A stretch of 64,000 nucleotides of DNA, from assembly GCF_018417535.1 (NCBI RefSeq), contig NZ_CP070978.1, positions 868,001-932,000 on the forward strand, given 5' to 3'. The notes under the pieces are model-generated. The model did no database searches. It was given only the letters and a program-made list of their open reading frames with translations, and had not been told where the DNA came from. Below, piece by piece: positions 8,239-16,496 of this stretch (position 1 is the stretch's first letter; the number at the start of each line of letters is the position of its first letter). The position numbers were made by a program, and so were the translations under genes. Origin of the DNA: Burkholderia pyrrocinia (GTDB taxonomy: Bacteria > Pseudomonadota > Gammaproteobacteria > Burkholderiales > Burkholderiaceae).

Positions 8239-8578
8239 CGCGCGTCCCCTGCGCGGCCGGGCCGCAGAACTGTTCGTACAGCACGCCCATCACCGCGATC
8301 ACGGCCGGGCTGTCGAGCGAATAGTGGATGTTCTTGCCTTCGCGGCGCGTGCGGACCAGCGCGTTGTCCCGCAACACGCCGAGCTGCTGCGACAGCGTCG
8401 GCTGGCGGATGTCCAGCCTCGTCTCGAGATCGCTCACGCAGCGCTCGCCCTGCGACAGTTCGCAGAGCAGCAGCAGCCGGTCGGGATTCGACAACACCTT
8501 GAGAAGCACGCAGGCCGATTCGGCGGCTGCGCGCATCTGGTCGGGCTCGGGCAGCCCGGCGGGAAGATCGTCGTTCAT
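8228..8578 (-). CDS. bigR: ArsR family repressor, BigR/SqrR-like persulfide sensor
   Basis: The 116-residue winged-helix protein has the ArsR recognition helix QPTLSQQLGVLRDNALV (about residues 59-75) and the wing RTRREGKNIHYSL. Cys39 and Cys105 are 66 residues apart, the same spacing as the redox pair of BigR and SqrR, which form a polysulfide link on sensing sulfane sulfur and then release DNA; a third cysteine (Cys47) is extra. ATG 8578 is used rather than the upstream TTG. The gene heads an operon with two YeeE/YedE genes, as expected for sulfur detoxification or uptake. A 30-bp AT-rich palindrome (8605-8634) immediately upstream is its probable operator. There is no beta-lactamase-like hydrolase (Blh) gene, which many bigR operons have. 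Confidence 0.8.
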   Translation of the reverse strand: MNDDLPAGLPEPDQMRAAAESACVLLKVLSNPDRLLLLCELSQGERCVSDLETRLDIRQPTLSQQLGVLRDNALVRTRREGKNIHYSLDSPAVIAVMGVLYEQFCGPAAQGTRDAA

Positions 8579-8604
8579 CGCGGCAGGACAACACAATTAA
8601 AGAT

Positions 8605-8634
8605 TCAATATTATATCAATTTATATAATATTGA
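8605..8634 (-). promoter_or_regulatory. Palindromic operator covering the bigR promoter
   Basis: Perfect 12-bp arms TCAATATTATAT (8605-8616) and ATATAATATTGA (8623-8634) are separated by six bases. The minus-strand -10 candidate TATAAT (8615-8610) lies inside the left arm, so a bound repressor would occlude it. The site is strikingly AT-rich in a GC-rich neighbourhood. Confidence 0.65.
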
Positions 8635-8675
8635 TTCACGCTGTCGCAAACCGATAGTCTTGTGCGTTCCTGCGC

Positions 8676-10037
8676 TCAGGCTTGCTCGCCCGCGATCCCG
8701 TCGGCACTCGACGCACGCGCCGCATCGGCGCGAACCACGCCGAGCGCCAGCACGGCAATCGCCGCGATCACGCACGGCGCCGCGACGACGGCAAACGCGG
8801 TCGACAGCGGCACGCCCATCGCCAGCATCGCGCCACCCGCCATCGAGCCGACCACCGACCCGCCGCGGCCGATCCCGTTCGCCCAGCTCACGCCCGTGGT
8901 CCGGCACTCGGTCGGATAGAACGCGGCCGACAGCGCGTTCGCACCCACCTGCGAGCCCGACACGCAGAAACCGGCCGCGAACACGGCGAGCGCGGCGCCC
9001 CACGACGTCGCGGCACACACGCCGATCGCCGCGACGAATACGCCGGCCGTCGCATAGCTGCAGGCCAGCACGCGGTGCGGGTCGAAGCGGTCCATCAGCC
9101 AGCCGAGCACGATCGCGCCGAGCGTGCCGCCGACCTGGAACATCGCGGTCACGCGCGCGGCCGTCTGCAGCGTCGCGCCGGTCGTGCGCAGCAGCGTCGG
9201 CAGCCAGCTCGACAGCAGGTAGATCACGAGCAGGCTCATGAAGAACGTGAGCCACAGCAGCAGCGTGCCGCGCAGCAGGTCGGCGCCGAACAGGCGGCCG
9301 AGCGGCGACCCGGCCGGCTTGCCGGCGGGCGCGATGAACGATGCGTTCGCGAGATGCGGATCCGGCGCGATCCGGCCGAGCATCGCCGCGATCCGCTCGG
9401 GTGCCGCCCCGGTGGTGACGAGATAGCGCACCGATTCCGGCAGCCGCCACGCGAGCACCGGCAGGAGCAGCAGCGGCGCGGCGCCGCCGACGACGAGCAC
9501 CGCGCGCCAGCCGTGATGCTCGATCAGCGACGCAGCCGCGAGCCCGCCGAGCGCGGAACCGATCGTGAAGCCGCAGAACATCGTCGTCACGAGCAGCGAG
9601 CGGCGCCGCGCCGGACAGTACTCGGACGTCAGCGTGATCGCATTCGGCATCGCGCCGCCGAGCCCGAGCCCGGTCACGAAGCGCCACGCGATCAGCTCGG
9701 TCAAACCGCCCGCACTCGCCGACGCCGCGCTCGCAATGCCGAAGCACGCCACGCACGCGAGCAGCAGACGCTTGCGGCCGAACCGGTCGCCGAACGGCCC
9801 GAACACGAGCGCGCCGACCATCAGCCCGGCCAGCCCCGCACCGAACACGGGCGCGAGCTGCGCGGGCGACAAGCTCCATTCCGCGCGGATGACGGGCGCG
9901 ATGAAACCGATCGACGCGGTGTCGAACCCGTCGATCGCGACGATCAGAAAGCACAGTACGACGATCGCGGCCTGGAACGGCGCAACGCGATGCCGGTCGA
10001 TCCATTTGCTGACGTCGATGGACAGCGTATCGGCCAT
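8676..10037 (-). CDS. mhbT: MFS aromatic acid:H+ symporter (AAHS family), probably 3-hydroxybenzoate uptake
   Basis: A 453-residue protein with twelve hydrophobic segments. AAHS hallmarks are the acidic first segment IDGFDTASIGFIAP, the loop 2-3 motif GPFGDRFGRKRLLL (about residues 82-95) and the loop 8-9 motif GWLMDRFDPHRVL. AAHS members such as PcaK, BenK and MhbT import aromatic acids. It is the last gene of a five-gene minus-strand operon for the gentisate pathway, 79 bases after the hydroxylase, with GGAGACACC before the ATG. The substrate is inferred from the neighbouring 3-hydroxybenzoate 6-hydroxylase. Confidence 0.85.
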   Translation of the reverse strand: MADTLSIDVSKWIDRHRVAPFQAAIVVLCFLIVAIDGFDTASIGFIAPVIRAEWSLSPAQLAPVFGAGLAGLMVGALVFGPFGDRFGRKRLLLACVACFGIASAASASAGGLTELIAWRFVTGLGLGGAMPNAITLTSEYCPARRRSLLVTTMFCGFTIGSALGGLAAASLIEHHGWRAVLVVGGAAPLLLLPVLAWRLPESVRYLVTTGAAPERIAAMLGRIAPDPHLANASFIAPAGKPAGSPLGRLFGADLLRGTLLLWLTFFMSLLVIYLLSSWLPTLLRTTGATLQTAARVTAMFQVGGTLGAIVLGWLMDRFDPHRVLACSYATAGVFVAAIGVCAATSWGAALAVFAAGFCVSGSQVGANALSAAFYPTECRTTGVSWANGIGRGGSVVGSMAGGAMLAMGVPLSTAFAVVAAPCVIAAIAVLALGVVRADAARASSADGIAGEQA

Positions 10038-10116
10038 GATGGTGTCTCCTCCATGAAGGCGGTCGCGCGTCGTGTCGTTGAAATACGCGCCGCCGGAATC
10101 GGGCTGAAAGCGTGCG

Positions 10117-11325
10117 TTACGCGACGGGCTTCAGGCAATCCTCCGCGCGCCAGCCGTGCAGCCAGTCGAGCGCGTCGTAGAACTGCGCCTGCGAGCGCCC
10201 GGCCCAGAGCCCGTTGCGTACCTGCCGCTCGACACCCTTCGCGTGATAGATCCGCCCCATCTCTCGTGCCGAATACAGCACGCGCGCGGTGCGCGGAATC
10301 CGCACGCGTTCGTACAGCGCGAACGCGGCCTCGAAATCGCCGTCTGCCTGCGCGACTGCCGCACCGAGCGTCACCGCATCTTCGAGCGCCTGGCACGCGC
10401 CCTGCGCGAGGTATTGCGTCATTGGATGCGCGGCGTCGCCGAGCACCGTCGCGCGGCCTGCGCTCCAGCGTTCGACCGGATCGCGGTCGGCGGTCGCCCA
10501 GCGCTTCCACGACGTCGGCCGGTCGAGCATCTGCTTCGGCAACGGATGGACGCCGTCGAAGTACGACAGCACTTCCTCCTTGCTGCCCTCGCGCACGCCC
10601 CAGGTCTCCTGCTCGCGGCTGTGGAACGTGACGACGAGGTTGTATTGCCGCCCGCCGCGCAGCGGATAGTGGACGAGATGACAATGCGGGCCGGCCCACA
10701 CGACCGGCGCGTTGATCCGCAGGTCCTCCGGCATGTTGTCGGCGTCGACCACCGCGCGATATACGACGTGCCCTGTCACGCGATGCACGTCGCCGACCAG
10801 CGCCTGACGGATCACGGACTTCACGCCGTCGCAGCCGATCACCGCATCGGCGCGATGGCGTTCGCCGTGCTGGTCGGTCACGGTCACGCCGTTACCGTCC
10901 TGCTCGAACCCGCACACCTGCGTGCTCGTCCGGAATTCGATCAGCGGGTGATCCTTGACCGCCTCGTAGATCGACAGGTGAATGTCCGCGCGATGGATCA
11001 CCGCATACGGATTGCCGAAACGCTCGCGGTACGCGGCGCCCGTATCGATGCGCACGACCTCGCGCGCATCGACCGCGTCCATCAGTTGCAACCAGTCGGT
11101 GAACACCGCGCGGCCGCGTGCGGCCTCGCCGACGCCCAACGCATCGAGTGCGTTGAACGCGTTCGCGGCCAGCTGGATCCCTGCACCGATCTCGCCGATC
11201 TGCCCGGCCTGTTCGAGCAGCTTCACGCGGATGCCCTGGCGCGCGAGCGCAAGTGCCACCGCGAGCCCGCCGATACCGCCGCCGATCACGAGTACGCGCC
11301 GGCCATTGTTGTTTGTCTCTCTCAT
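10117..11325 (-). CDS. mhbM: 3-Hydroxybenzoate 6-hydroxylase (FAD monooxygenase)
   Basis: A 402-residue flavoprotein that would convert 3-hydroxybenzoate, NADH and oxygen to gentisate. The N-terminal dinucleotide motif is VLVIGGGIGGLAVALALARQG (residues 11-31). The second FAD motif is RATVLGDAAHPMTQYLAQGA near residues 285-305, and the DG motif AVIGCDGVKSVIR lies near residue 155. The start at 11325 follows GGAGACAGAC; the frame is open further upstream into the isomerase gene but without a ribosome site. The isomerase ends 20 bases upstream. Salicylate 1- or 5-hydroxylases belong to the same superfamily. The preference for 3-hydroxybenzoate rests on the operon content, which matches the Klebsiella mhbTDHIM set. 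Confidence 0.8.
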   Translation of the reverse strand: MRETNNNGRRVLVIGGGIGGLAVALALARQGIRVKLLEQAGQIGEIGAGIQLAANAFNALDALGVGEAARGRAVFTDWLQLMDAVDAREVVRIDTGAAYRERFGNPYAVIHRADIHLSIYEAVKDHPLIEFRTSTQVCGFEQDGNGVTVTDQHGERHRADAVIGCDGVKSVIRQALVGDVHRVTGHVVYRAVVDADNMPEDLRINAPVVWAGPHCHLVHYPLRGGRQYNLVVTFHSREQETWGVREGSKEEVLSYFDGVHPLPKQMLDRPTSWKRWATADRDPVERWSAGRATVLGDAAHPMTQYLAQGACQALEDAVTLGAAVAQADGDFEAAFALYERVRIPRTARVLYSAREMGRIYHAKGVERQVRNGLWAGRSQAQFYDALDWLHGWRAEDCLKPVA

Positions 11326-11344
11326 GTCTGTCTCCTGCGTCGTG

Positions 11345-11986
11345 TTACGCGACGTAATCCGGTTGGCGCTGCGGCTGCGCAGCCTCGAAAGCCGGCTCGC
11401 GCCGTGCGTGTTCATGAACCGCGAGGCAACGCGGATACGCGCTCAGGTCGCAATCCATCCGCAACGCGTTCGCGACCTGCGGCACGAGGCACACGTCGGC
11501 CAGCGTCGGCGCGTCGCCGAAGCACCACGGGCCCTCGTCCGCGCGGGCCAGCAGCCGCTCGACGCCTGCCATCCCTTCCGCGACCCAGTGCCGGTACCAC
11601 GCGGTCTTCTGCTGCGGCGCGACCTTCAGCTCGCTGTCGAGATAGCGCAGCACGCGCAGGTTGTTGACGGGATGGATGTCGCATGCGATCAGCGCCGCCA
11701 GTTCCAGCACGCGCGCACGACGGCGCGGCTCGAGCGGAATCAGCCGCGGTTCCGGATGGATCTGGTCGAGGTAATCGAGAATCGCGAGCGACTGGCCGAG
11801 ACGGAAATCGCCGTCGACCAGCGCCGGCACCGACGCCGACGGGTTCACCTGCGCGACGTAACCGGCATCGCGATGCTCGCCGGTGCGGATGTTCACGGGC
11901 AGCGTGTCGTACGGCAGCCCTTTCAGCGCGAGCGCGATGCGCACCCGATAGGACGTCGAACTGTTGAAGAAGCTATGCAGTTGCAC
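11345..11986 (-). CDS. mhbI: Maleylpyruvate isomerase (zeta-class glutathione transferase)
   Basis: A 213-residue zeta-class GST that isomerises maleylpyruvate to fumarylpyruvate with glutathione as cofactor. The N-terminal thioredoxin-like domain has the zeta motif SSTSYRVRIALALKG (residues 9-23), and the SVPALVDGDFRLGQSLAILDYLD stretch contains the glutathione-binding cis-proline and QS pair. The C-terminal helical domain contains IHPVNNLRVLRYL. The start is GTG at 11986 with AAGG nine bases upstream. It lies between the fumarylpyruvate hydrolase and the hydroxylase in the gentisate operon, so maleylpyruvate (not maleylacetoacetate) is the likely substrate. Confidence 0.88.
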   Translation of the reverse strand: MQLHSFFNSSTSYRVRIALALKGLPYDTLPVNIRTGEHRDAGYVAQVNPSASVPALVDGDFRLGQSLAILDYLDQIHPEPRLIPLEPRRRARVLELAALIACDIHPVNNLRVLRYLDSELKVAPQQKTAWYRHWVAEGMAGVERLLARADEGPWCFGDAPTLADVCLVPQVANALRMDCDLSAYPRCLAVHEHARREPAFEAAQPQRQPDYVA

Positions 11987-12011
11987 GATGTGACCTTTCG
12001 AGGAAAACGCG

Positions 12012-12710
12012 TCAGACCACGCGCACGGTCAGTTCGCCGAGCCGCTCGACGCCGACCTTCATCACGTCGCCCGCGACCACCGCGCCGACCCCCTCGGGCG
12101 TGCCCGTGAAGATCACGTCGCCCGGTTCGAGGCGGAAGAACTTCGACAGGTCGGCAACCGTCTCCGCGACCGACCAGATCAGGTGCGACACGTCGCTCTT
12201 CTGCTTCGTCGCGCCGTTGACGGTCAGCCACAGCCCGCCCTGCTCGAAATGACCGGCTTCGCTCGCCGGATGCACGGGCCCGACCGGCGCCGAGCGGTCG
12301 AACGCCTTGCCGATCTCCCACGGCCGGCCCATCTCGCGCATCTTCATCTGCAGGTCGCGGCGCGTCATGTCGAGGCCGACCGCGTAGCCCCACACGTGTT
12401 CGAGCGCGCGCTCGAGCGGGATGTCGGCGCCGCCCTTGCCGATCACCGCGACGAGTTCGGCTTCGTAGTGGTAGTTCTGCGTCTGCGACGGATACGCGAG
12501 GTCGAGCGTTTCGCCGTACGCGACCGGCACGACCGAATCGGCCGGCTTGCAGAAAAAGAACGGCGGCTCGCGATCGGGATCGAAGCCCATTTCGCGCGCG
12601 TGGGCCGCGTAGTTGCGGCCGACGCAATAGACGCGGCGTACCGCGAACCGGGCGTCGCTGCCGGCGACGGGCAGCGCCACGGGCGCTTCGGGCGGGAAAA
12701 CGAAAGTCAT
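12012..12710 (-). CDS. mhbH: Fumarylpyruvate hydrolase (FAH family)
   Basis: A 232-residue fumarylacetoacetate-hydrolase-fold enzyme that would cleave fumarylpyruvate to fumarate and pyruvate, the last step of the gentisate pathway. The fold shows in VYCVGRNYAAHAREMG (about residues 29-44), the metal-binding YHYEAELVAVIGKGG with its acidic ligands (about residues 80-95), and the C-terminal FTGTPEGVGAVVAGD. The start MTFVFPPEAP at 12710 is preceded by TGGAGCC. An apparent long open frame continues to 14852 through the dioxygenase gene but is antisense noise. It sits between gentisate dioxygenase and the isomerase. Confidence 0.9.
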   Translation of the reverse strand: MTFVFPPEAPVALPVAGSDARFAVRRVYCVGRNYAAHAREMGFDPDREPPFFFCKPADSVVPVAYGETLDLAYPSQTQNYHYEAELVAVIGKGGADIPLERALEHVWGYAVGLDMTRRDLQMKMREMGRPWEIGKAFDRSAPVGPVHPASEAGHFEQGGLWLTVNGATKQKSDVSHLIWSVAETVADLSKFFRLEPGDVIFTGTPEGVGAVVAGDVMKVGVERLGELTVRVV

Positions 12711-12793
12711 GAACGGCTCCAGCGTAGGCATGAACGAAGGGACGCGCGCCGCGCGGCGGCGCACGGGAAACGGATCGATGAAACCGGCAGGCG

Positions 12794-13840
12794 TCAGTCG
12801 CGCGCTTCGCGCAACAGGTTCAGCGCGGACAGCACGGGCCGGTCGGAATAGCTGAACAGCACGCTGTCGGACGCCGCCGACAGCCGCACGGGCGCCCATG
12901 ACGGCGCGACGAAGATGTCGTGCGGCTCGAACGCGAAGGCGTCGCCGCCGATATGTGCGGTGCCGCTGCCTTCGACGACGCAGTAGATCGTCGCGTCGGT
13001 GCTGCGGTACGTGCGGCCGTCGAACCCGGCGGGCAGGAATTGCATGAAGGTCGCGATCGTCGGCATCGGCCAGCCGCCCGTCGCGGGGTTCACGTAGCGC
13101 AGCTTCACGCCGTCCCACGCATCGAGCTCGCCGCTCCGGTACAGCGTGTCGAGCGCTTCGCGGGTGCGCGCATACGGATAGCTGAACACCGGCGACGTCG
13201 GATCGCTGGCGCGATGCCGCACCGGCACCATGTTGTGACCGAAGCGCGCGAAGCTGTCGCCTTCCGGGCGGCTCACGGGTTGCACGGCTTCCGGGTAGTT
13301 CTCCGCGAAGCCCGCGTCGAGGCTCGCGACGAGCGGAATGTCGAGCCCGTCGAGCCACACGACCGGCTCGCCGCCCTCTTCCTCCGACGGGTTGCCGTGG
13401 TCGTGCCACGCCCACGACGGCGTGATGATGAAGTCGCCCGGATGCATCGTCGTGCGCTCGCCGTTCACCGCCGTCCACGCGCCGCGCCCTTCGACGATGA
13501 AGCGCAGCGCCGACTGCGTATGCCGATGGCTCGGCGCGATCTCGCCCGGCAGGATCAACTGCAGGCCCGCGTACAGGCTCGGCGTCATGCTCGACTTGCC
13601 GGGCAGCCCCGGGTTCTCCAGCACCAGCACGCGGCGCACGGCCTCTTCCGCGCTGATCACGCTGCCGGCCTGCATCACGAGATCGCGCACCTGCGCGTAC
13701 TTCCAGATCGCGGCCTGCGCGGCCGGCTGCGGGGATTTCGGCACGAGGTTGTGCAGCGATTCCCACAACGGCGCCAGGCGCTGCTCGGCGATCCTTGCGT
13801 AGTAGGCGGCGCGCGGCACGTCCGGATGGCGGGTCGTCAT
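12794..13840 (-). CDS. mhbD: Gentisate 1,2-dioxygenase
   Basis: A 348-residue bicupin ring-cleaving dioxygenase that opens gentisate to maleylpyruvate with Fe(II) and oxygen. The N-terminal cupin carries the metal motif [20 protein letters not shown] (about residues 103-122) and the second histidine motif SWAWHDHGN (about residues 142-150). The C-terminal cupin shows [14 protein letters not shown] and HDIFVAPSW. Length and motifs match the family. It is the promoter-proximal gene of the operon; GGAGACATC stands before the ATG. Expression is probably under the divergent LysR gene at 14010, with promoter elements at 13921-13984. Confidence 0.92.
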   Translation of the reverse strand: MTTRHPDVPRAAYYARIAEQRLAPLWESLHNLVPKSPQPAAQAAIWKYAQVRDLVMQAGSVISAEEAVRRVLVLENPGLPGKSSMTPSLYAGLQLILPGEIAPSHRHTQSALRFIVEGRGAWTAVNGERTTMHPGDFIITPSWAWHDHGNPSEEEGGEPVVWLDGLDIPLVASLDAGFAENYPEAVQPVSRPEGDSFARFGHNMVPVRHRASDPTSPVFSYPYARTREALDTLYRSGELDAWDGVKLRYVNPATGGWPMPTIATFMQFLPAGFDGRTYRSTDATIYCVVEGSGTAHIGGDAFAFEPHDIFVAPSWAPVRLSAASDSVLFSYSDRPVLSALNLLREARD

Positions 13841-13920
13841 GATGTCTCCTTGGAGTCGGCCGATCGGCGTCGGCGCTGTGTCGGGTCAGGTCGGGAATCG
13901 TGTTGCAGTCCGTTAGCCGA

Positions 13921-13984
13921 TTTATATTCGACGCAGCCATACCCGGTAAAATGGTCAAATCATCTGATCCATATGATTCTGGAT
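13921..13984 (-). promoter_or_regulatory. Gentisate operon promoter with upstream LysR-type site
   Basis: Minus-strand -10 TATAAA (13926-13921), an 18-base spacer and -35 TTTACC (13950-13945). An inverted repeat ATCC-N10-GGAT (13967-13984) is centred about 60 bases upstream of the predicted start site, the usual place of a LysR recognition site. It also lies 26 bases before the lysR start codon, so one site can serve activation and autoregulation. Confidence 0.6.
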
Positions 13985-14009
13985 ATACCTTTTCGCGACG
14001 AGGCATGCG

Positions 14010-14954
14010 ATGGACTGGACTCACCGGCTGCGACTGCGGCATCTGCAGATACTGCTGAGCCTTGCGGGCACCGGCAACCTGAGCCAGTCGGCCGTGGCGC
14101 TTGCGACCACGCAGCCCGCGCTGTCGAAATGGCTGAAGGAACTGGAGGAGGATGTCGGGTTGCCGCTGTTCGAGCGGCATGCGCGCGGCCTGCGGCCGAC
14201 GCCCTACGGCGAAGCGCTGATCGAGCACGCGCGCCGCGTCGACGCGCAGCTCGACGCCGCGCGCGACGACATGGCCGCGCTGCGCGAAGGCGGCAGCGGC
14301 CTCGTGACGATCGGCACGTCGGGTGTCGCGGCGGCCGACACGGTGCCGCTCGCGGTGTCGCAGTTGCTGAAACGGATGCCGCGCGCGCAGGTCCGGCTCA
14401 CCGAAAGCACGATGAACCAGTTGATGCCGCAGCTTGCGCGCAGCGAACTGGACATCGTCGTGGGCCGCTCGGGTTCGACGTCCGTCGATCCGCACCTGCA
14501 GGCCGAAGCGCTGTATGTCGATCCGGTCGTGTTCGTCGCGCGGCCCGGCCACGCGCTCGCCGGTGCGGCTTCGGTCGGCTGGGACGACGTGCTCGCCTAT
14601 TCGTGGATCGTATGGCCGGCTGGCACGCCCGTGCACAACGCGCTGGAGGCCGCGCTGACGGCCGCCGGCCGCGTGCGGCCGCCGCACTGCGTCGAATCGA
14701 ATTCGTCGATCCTCAACCTCACGCTGCTGAACAACACCGACCTGCTTGGCGTCGCGTCGCACCGCGCCGCGCAGCGTTTCGCGCAACTGAACGCGATCCG
14801 CATCCTGCCGATGGAGCTCGAAGGCCAGGGCGCGGTGTCGATGTACTGGCACCCCGACAGCGCGAATCGCGCGGCCGTGGCCGCGACGATCGAGTGCCTG
14901 CGCGCCTGTGCGGCGCCTCAGGTCGGCGGATGGGAGAAAGTAAAGGTGGAGTGA
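14010..14954 (+). CDS. mhbR: LysR family regulator of the gentisate operon
   Basis: A 314-residue LysR regulator. The N-terminal winged helix (about residues 10-70) contains the typical GNLSQSAVALATTQPALSKWLKELEEDVG, followed by LFERHARGLRPTPYG. The C-terminal effector domain starts near residue 95 (VTIGTSGVAAADTVPLAV). It is divergent from the gentisate dioxygenase gene with 169 bases between. In the related mhb and nag systems the LysR partner activates the operon with an aromatic acid as inducer; here that is inferred from position. GAGG eight bases before ATG 14010 supports this start. Confidence 0.85.
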   Translation: MDWTHRLRLRHLQILLSLAGTGNLSQSAVALATTQPALSKWLKELEEDVGLPLFERHARGLRPTPYGEALIEHARRVDAQLDAARDDMAALREGGSGLVTIGTSGVAAADTVPLAVSQLLKRMPRAQVRLTESTMNQLMPQLARSELDIVVGRSGSTSVDPHLQAEALYVDPVVFVARPGHALAGAASVGWDDVLAYSWIVWPAGTPVHNALEAALTAAGRVRPPHCVESNSSILNLTLLNNTDLLGVASHRAAQRFAQLNAIRILPMELEGQGAVSMYWHPDSANRAAVAATIECLRACAAPQVGGWEKVKVE

Positions 14955-14997
14955 ATGGCGCGGCCCGGTGTCGACCGGGCCGCTTCACCGCGACGCG

Positions 14998-16266
14998 TCA
15001 CGCGCCGTCGCAGGATGCCGTGCCGTCGAGCATCAGCGTGCCGACCCGCGCGGGCACGAGCGGCGTGCGCGGCACGGGCGGCGTCCAGCCGAACAGCGTC
15101 TGCGCGGCCGCGCCGCACACGCGGCCCTGGCACGCGCCCATCCCGCAGCGCGACTGCAGCTTCGCGGCCGTCCAGCCCGGCTCGCGTGCGACCGCGTCGA
15201 AGCGCACATCCTCGCAGCGGCACAGCAGCGTATCGGGCCGCGCGAGCCGACGGATCGGTTCGCGGATCGCGAAACGCTCGCGTACGGCATCGGCAAAAGC
15301 CTGCCAGTGCGCGCGACGAGCGACGAGCGCGGCCAACGGCGCCGTCTGCCCGGTCGCCGCATGACCGGCGATTTCGCCTTCGACCATCGCCAGCTCGCTG
15401 CCGCCGACGCCCGTGCACTCGCCGGCCGCGAAGTACCCGTCGCGGCTCGTACGCTGGTGCGCATCGACCGCCACCGCGCCGTTCTCGATCCGGCAGCCGA
15501 GATGGCTCGGCAGCACGGTGTTCGGCACGAGGCCGAAGCCGCACGCGAGCCGGTCGCAGTCGACGTCGAACTCGCGATCGCCGAGGCGGATCCGCACGCG
15601 TTCGAGCCGCTTGTCGCCGAACGCCTCGACGACGTGCGCATCGGGCCGATAGGCGGCCAAGACGAGCTTCGCGGCCTGCGCGAGCTTCGACGGCCAGCGC
15701 CACAGCCCCGCGCCGAAGCCGGCCACGTCGCCCCACGCGGCCTGTTCGAGCACGTGCGACACGCGCGCGCCGGCCTGACGGGCCGTCGCCGCACTCGCCA
15801 GCAGCAGCGGCCCGCTGCCCGCGATCACCGTGCGCTGCCCGCGCACGTCGAGGCCGTACTTGATCAGCGCCTGCAAGCCGCCTGCGCCGGTGACGCCCGG
15901 CAGGGTCCAGCCCGGGAACGGCAGCAGCAGCTCGCGTGCGCCGCAGCAGAGAATCAGCGTCCGGAAATCGAGCAGCAGCCCGCGTTCGTCGTCCTCGAGC
16001 AGCAGCGTGCCCGGCTGCGTTTCGGCGACGATGCGCGTCGCTGCAAGGTGCGTGACGTTCGGCTGCTGCAGTACGGCGAGGCGTTCGGCGGCAGCCGGCG
16101 TCGGCGTGGCCGCTGCGCTTTGCCGCCAGATCTGCCCGCCCGCGCGCGGGTTGTCGTCGACGATTGCAACCGTTGCACCGCTTTTTGCGGCGGCCCGCGC
16201 CGCCGACAGCCCGGCCGGGCCAGCCCCGACGATCGCGACGTCGACGCTCAGTCGTTCCTGTTTCAT
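14998..16266 (-). CDS. FAD/BFD-type oxidoreductase, probable D-hydroxyproline dehydrogenase alpha subunit
   Basis: A 422-residue flavoprotein of the opine oxidase/hydroxyproline dehydrogenase alpha type. The N-terminal motif is VAIVGAGPAGLSAARAAAKSG (residues 10-30); a second NAD(P)/FAD site is TVIAGSGPLLLASA near residue 150. The C-terminus has a BFD-like iron-sulfur segment with four cysteines: CRCEDV and CGMGACQGRVC. It overlaps the upstream ferredoxin-like gene by four bases. With that gene and the DadA-like gene at 16493 it forms a three-part membrane-associated dehydrogenase. The set is expected to oxidise cis-4-hydroxy-D-proline to 1-pyrroline-4-hydroxy-2-carboxylate. The assignment depends on the epimerase next door. 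Confidence 0.8.
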   Translation of the reverse strand: MKQERLSVDVAIVGAGPAGLSAARAAAKSGATVAIVDDNPRAGGQIWRQSAAATPTPAAAERLAVLQQPNVTHLAATRIVAETQPGTLLLEDDERGLLLDFRTLILCCGARELLLPFPGWTLPGVTGAGGLQALIKYGLDVRGQRTVIAGSGPLLLASAATARQAGARVSHVLEQAAWGDVAGFGAGLWRWPSKLAQAAKLVLAAYRPDAHVVEAFGDKRLERVRIRLGDREFDVDCDRLACGFGLVPNTVLPSHLGCRIENGAVAVDAHQRTSRDGYFAAGECTGVGGSELAMVEGEIAGHAATGQTAPLAALVARRAHWQAFADAVRERFAIREPIRRLARPDTLLCRCEDVRFDAVAREPGWTAAKLQSRCGMGACQGRVCGAAAQTLFGWTPPVPRTPLVPARVGTLMLDGTASCDGA

Positions 16267-16496
16267 CGCGTCCGCTCCACCTGCATCCCGTCGCGGCACA
16301 GCGTCTGGCAAGCCAGCCGGCGGCGGCCGTCGATCGTCATCCGGCACTCCTGGCAGATGCCCATTCCGCAAAACGGCGCACGCGCCGCGCCCGTGCACGA
16401 CACGCGCGTCGTGTCGTCGCCGCTCGCCGCGACGGCGGCCGCGACGGTCGCGCCGTCGGCCACCGTCAGCGCGCGGCCGTCCAGATGAATGATCAT
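16263..16496 (-). CDS. (2Fe-2S) ferredoxin-like subunit of D-hydroxyproline dehydrogenase
   Basis: A 77-residue single-domain plant-type ferredoxin. Its cluster ligands are in VSCTGAARAPFCGMGICQEC (about residues 34-53) plus the later ACQTLC. It passes electrons between the two flavin subunits of the dehydrogenase. Both ends overlap neighbours by four bases (ATGA), so the alpha, gamma and beta subunits are made from one coupled message. A longer open frame to 17564 is antisense-type noise over the beta-subunit gene. Confidence 0.82.
   Translation of the reverse strand: MIIHLDGRALTVADGATVAAAVAASGDDTTRVSCTGAARAPFCGMGICQECRMTIDGRRRLACQTLCRDGMQVERTR

Noticed and set aside
7252..8502. Long plus-strand frame opposite the YeeE and bigR genes
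   Set aside because: It is complementary to three well-supported minus-strand genes with overlapping ends.
12012..14852. Apparent 946-codon minus-strand open frame
   Set aside because: Only the last 232 codons (from 12710) form a protein family. The rest runs antisense or out of frame through the gentisate dioxygenase and LysR genes and is an effect of high GC.
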